Notes under the pieces: model-generated | What the model saw: only the letters and a program-made list of their open reading frames with translations | Database searches by the model: none | Told to the model about the DNA's origin: nothing | In this document: in pieces, positions 4,474-6,593 of the stretch | Layout: each line of letters starts with the position of its first letter | How positions within the stretch are numbered: position 1 is the stretch's first letter | Source of the DNA: Gammaproteobacteria bacterium | GTDB lineage: Bacteria > Pseudomonadota > Gammaproteobacteria > Natronospirales > REEB76 | Assembly: GCA_027317045.1 (NCBI GenBank) | Contig: DAHVFI010000285.1 | Span: 1 to 6,593 of the forward strand | DNA: 6,593 nucleotides | Reading direction: 5' to 3' | Translations under genes and position numbers: made by a program

Positions 4474-5625
4474 ATGAACGAGATCAATCCCGGTTTCAAA
4501 CCGAAAAAATCCGTGGCTTTGTCCGGGGTCGCCGCCGGCAATACCGCATTGTCCACGGTCGGTCGCAGCGGCAACGACCTGCATTACCGCGGCTACGACA
4601 TTCTCGACATTGCCGACAAATGCGATTTCGAGGAAGTCGCCTACCTGTTGATCCATGGCAAGTTGCCGAACCGCGCGGAATTGCGCGCCTACAAGGCGAA
4701 GCTCAAGGAGCTGCGCGGCCTTCCGGAAGCCGTGCGCACGGTTCTGGAACAATTACCGGCGTCCGCGCACCCCATGGATGTGATGCGCAGCGGTGTGTCG
4801 GCGCTCGGCTGCGTGCTGCCGGAGCAGCACGACCACAATGCAGCCGGCGCGCGCGATATCGCGGATCGCCTGCTGGCTTCTCTCGGATCCATGCTCTGCT
4901 ATTGGTATCACTGGAGTCACAATGGCCGCATGCTTGATGTGGAGACCGACGACGATTCCGTGGGCGGCCATTTCCTGCACCTGCTGCACGGCCGCGAGCC
5001 GTCGGATGCCTGGGTGCGCGCCATGCACACCTCATTGATCCTGTATGCCGAACATGAATTCAATGCCTCCACTTTCACCGCGCGGGTCATCGCCGGCACC
5101 GGTTCCGACCTGTATTCCTGCATCACCGGCGCCATCGGGGCGCTGCGCGGACCCAAGCACGGTGGCGCCAACGAGGTGGCCTACGAAATCCAGAGCCGAT
5201 ACGCTTCACCCGATGCGGCCGAAGCGGATGTCCGGCGGCGCGTGGAGGCCAAGGAAATCATCATCGGTTTCGGGCATCCGGTGTACACCGTCAGCGATCC
5301 GCGTAATCAGGTCATCAAAGCGGTGGCGCAACACCTGTCGAAAGAGGCCGGCGACCTGCAGTTGTTCAACATCGCCGAACGCCTGGAGAACGTCATGCGG
5401 GATGTGAAGAACATGTTTCCGAACCTGGACTGGTTCTCGGCGGTCTCCTATCACATGATGGGCGTGCCCACTGCCATGTTCACGCCGTTATTCGTGATCG
5501 CACGCACCAGCGGCTGGAGCGCGCATGTCATCGAGCAGCGCGCCGACGGCAAGATCATCCGCCCGAGCGCGAATTACACCGGGCCGGAAGATCAGAAATT
5601 CGTGCCGATCGAGAAAAGGGGTTAG
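4474..5625 (+). CDS. prpC: 2-methylcitrate synthase
   Basis: PrpC condenses propionyl-CoA with oxaloacetate to 2-methylcitrate and CoA, the entry step of the methylcitrate cycle. The 383-residue protein has the type II citrate synthase fold and the compact length of PrpC (about 375-390) rather than that of GltA (about 430). Visible landmarks are LSGVAAGNTALSTVG near the N terminus, HYRGYDI (37-43), SVGGHFLHLLHG (162-173), AEHEFNAST (192-200), the catalytic His229 in PKHGGANE, His268 in GFGHPVY, Asp319 in NLDWFSA and Arg344 in ARTSGW. SVGGHFLHLLHG and the short N terminus favour 2-methylcitrate over citrate synthase, as does its place between prpB and prpD. Some residual citrate synthase activity is usual for the family. 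The complete catalytic triad predicts an active enzyme. Confidence 0.96.
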   Translation: MNEINPGFKPKKSVALSGVAAGNTALSTVGRSGNDLHYRGYDILDIADKCDFEEVAYLLIHGKLPNRAELRAYKAKLKELRGLPEAVRTVLEQLPASAHPMDVMRSGVSALGCVLPEQHDHNAAGARDIADRLLASLGSMLCYWYHWSHNGRMLDVETDDDSVGGHFLHLLHGREPSDAWVRAMHTSLILYAEHEFNASTFTARVIAGTGSDLYSCITGAIGALRGPKHGGANEVAYEIQSRYASPDAAEADVRRRVEAKEIIIGFGHPVYTVSDPRNQVIKAVAQHLSKEAGDLQLFNIAERLENVMRDVKNMFPNLDWFSAVSYHMMGVPTAMFTPLFVIARTSGWSAHVIEQRADGKIIRPSANYTGPEDQKFVPIEKRG

Positions 5626-5656
5626 TGAAGCCCCGATCTAACCAGAGTCCACTTTT

Positions 5657-5713
5657 GTAGGAGCGGCGATATTCGCCGCGAAATTTATTCGCGGTCGGGA
5701 CGACCGCTCCTAC
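5657..5713. repeat. BIME-like pair of inverted REP elements between prpC and prpD
   Basis: Two 26-base REP units face each other across a 5-base spacer. Unit 1 (5657-5682) starts GTAGGAGCGG and ends CCGCGAA, with an inner hairpin GCGGCGA/TCGCCGC (5663-5669 with 5673-5679, loop TAT). Unit 2 (5688-5713) is the same pattern on the other strand, TTCGCGG...CCGCTCCTAC, with hairpin GCGGTCG/CGACCGC (5691-5697 with 5701-5707, loop GGA). The outer arms are identical between units while the inner stems differ in sequence but both pair perfectly, showing compensatory divergence. This is the REP type of Pseudomonas and relatives, mobilised by RAYT (IS200/IS605-like) transposases. In transcripts it could stabilise the upstream prpBC message or reduce prpD expression. 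Confidence 0.87.
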
Positions 5714-5722
5714 GATAGTAAT

Positions 5723-5726
5723 GGAG
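5723..5726 (+). promoter_or_regulatory. Shine-Dalgarno GGAG for the GTG-started prpD
   Basis: GGAG ends seven bases before GTG 5734, which fixes the unusual start codon. It lies only ten bases after the REP pair, so the RNA hairpins sit close to the ribosome landing site. Confidence 0.75.
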
Positions 5727-5733
5727 AATACGA

Positions 5734-6593
5734 GTGTTTGCCCACGACATCAAATCCGCCAAGCGCCCCGATCCCGAAAAAGTGCTGACGGACATCGCCG
5801 ATTACATCCTCGATTACAAAATCAGCAGCCAAGAAGCCTATGAGACCGCGCGTTACTGCCTCATGGACACGCTCGCCTGCGGCCTGCTGGCGCTCAACTA
5901 TCCGGCCTGCACCAAACTGCTGGGCCCGGTGGTGCCGGGCGCGACGCTCGCGGGCGGCGCGCGCGTCCCGGGCACCCATTACGAACTCGATCCGGTGCAG
6001 GCGGCCTTTAACATCGGCGCCATGATCCGCTGGTTGGATTTCAACGACACCTGGCTGGCGGCGGAGTGGGGCCATCCTTCGGACAACTTAGGAGGAATCC
6101 TCGGCGCGGCGGACTGGCTCTCGCGCCGCAACGCGGCGGCAGGGAAAGCGCCGTTGAACATGCAGGCGGTGCTCACCGCCATGATCAAGGCCCACGAAAT
6201 CCAGGGCGTGCTGGCGCTGGAGAATTCCTTCAACCGGGTGGGACTGGATCATGTGCTGCTGGTGCGCGTCGCTTCCACAGCAGTCGTCACGCACCTGTTG
6301 GGCGGCAGCCGCGAGCAGATCATCGCCGCCGTGTCCCATGCGTTCCTGGATGGCGGCGCGCTGCGCACCTACCGGCATGCGCCCAACACCGGCTCGCGCA
6401 AGAGCTGGGCCGCCGGCGATGCGACCAGCCGCGCGGTGCGCCTCGCGCTCATCGCGAAGACCGGGGAGATGGGCTACCCGTCGGTGCTCAGCGCCAAGAC
6501 CTGGGGCTTCTACGACGTCCTCTTCAAGGGGCAGCCGTTCAAGTTCCCGCGCGGATACGGCTCCTACGTGATGGAGAACGTGCTCTTCAAGAT
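5734..6593 (+). CDS. prpD: 2-methylcitrate dehydratase, MmgE/PrpD family (3' partial)
   Basis: PrpD removes water from 2-methylcitrate to give 2-methyl-cis-aconitate without an iron-sulfur cluster, linking PrpC and PrpB; an aconitase normally rehydrates the product. The frame opens at GTG 5734, preceded by GGAG seven bases upstream, and stays open to the window end: 286 residues, about 60% of the usual ~480-490. Landmarks are YETARYCLMDTLACG (36-50), GTHYELDPVQAAFNIGAMIRWLD, DFNDTW (102-107), GHPSDNLGG (113-121), KAHEIQG and the SHAFLDGGALRTYRH segment, all typical of bacterial PrpD. The lack of an ATG explains why a simple ATG-based search misses it. The rest of the enzyme and any downstream gene (prpE, acnD, regulator) lie outside. 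PrpD presence indicates the prpBCD type of pathway rather than the acnD/prpF variant, though the two can coexist. Confidence 0.95.
   Translation, partial: MFAHDIKSAKRPDPEKVLTDIADYILDYKISSQEAYETARYCLMDTLACGLLALNYPACTKLLGPVVPGATLAGGARVPGTHYELDPVQAAFNIGAMIRWLDFNDTWLAAEWGHPSDNLGGILGAADWLSRRNAAAGKAPLNMQAVLTAMIKAHEIQGVLALENSFNRVGLDHVLLVRVASTAVVTHLLGGSREQIIAAVSHAFLDGGALRTYRHAPNTGSRKSWAAGDATSRAVRLALIAKTGEMGYPSVLSAKTWGFYDVLFKGQPFKFPRGYGSYVMENVLFK

Noticed and set aside
6251..6571. 106-codon + strand frame near the window end
   Set aside because: Rich in Arg, Ala, Ser and Pro, out of frame with prpD, and contained entirely within it.

Overview
The window reads as chromosomal DNA of a gammaproteobacterium with moderately high GC. 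The evidence is an E. coli-like methylcitrate-cycle cluster, a YhdH/AcuI-type reductase, and a pair of inverted REP elements of the 'GTAGGAGCGG...CCGCGAA' type familiar from Pseudomonas and related gammaproteobacteria. The genus cannot be fixed from this sequence. All seven supported genes lie on the + strand; the first is cut at its 5' end and the last at its 3' end by the window edges.

Layout. (1) 2-751: the C-terminal kinase domain of a Hanks-type Ser/Thr protein kinase. (2) 752-1024: a non-coding stretch holding small hairpins, a tandem 10-bp direct repeat and an apparent minus-strand coding remnant. (3) 1025-1672: a small secreted outer-membrane beta-barrel protein, closed by a strong intrinsic terminator at 1762-1793. 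(4) 1847-2842: a zinc-independent MDR oxidoreductase of the YhdH/YhfP (AcuI, acrylyl-CoA reductase) family. (5) 2882-3359: a type II toxin-antitoxin pair, with a ribbon-helix-helix antitoxin overlapping a RelE/ParE-type toxin by 14 bp. (6) 3441 to the window end: the methylcitrate cycle genes prpB, prpC and prpD. A promoter-like site nested in a perfect palindrome precedes prpB, and a BIME-like inverted REP pair sits between prpC and prpD.

How the genes fit together. PrpC condenses propionyl-CoA with oxaloacetate to 2-methylcitrate, PrpD dehydrates it, and PrpB cleaves 2-methylisocitrate to pyruvate and succinate. The AcuI-like reductase just upstream can make propionyl-CoA from acryloyl-CoA in characterised relatives. 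The right half of the window may therefore be a propionate/acrylate assimilation locus interrupted by a toxin-antitoxin module; this link is inferred from gene order. No prpR-type regulator and no prpE are visible. The kinase and outer-membrane protein have no evident link to that pathway.

No clearly new multi-gene system is present. The points most worth checking are the palindrome around the prpB -10 box, the REP pair inside the prp cluster, the dyad in front of the toxin-antitoxin pair, and the minus-strand coding-like signal at about 755-975.
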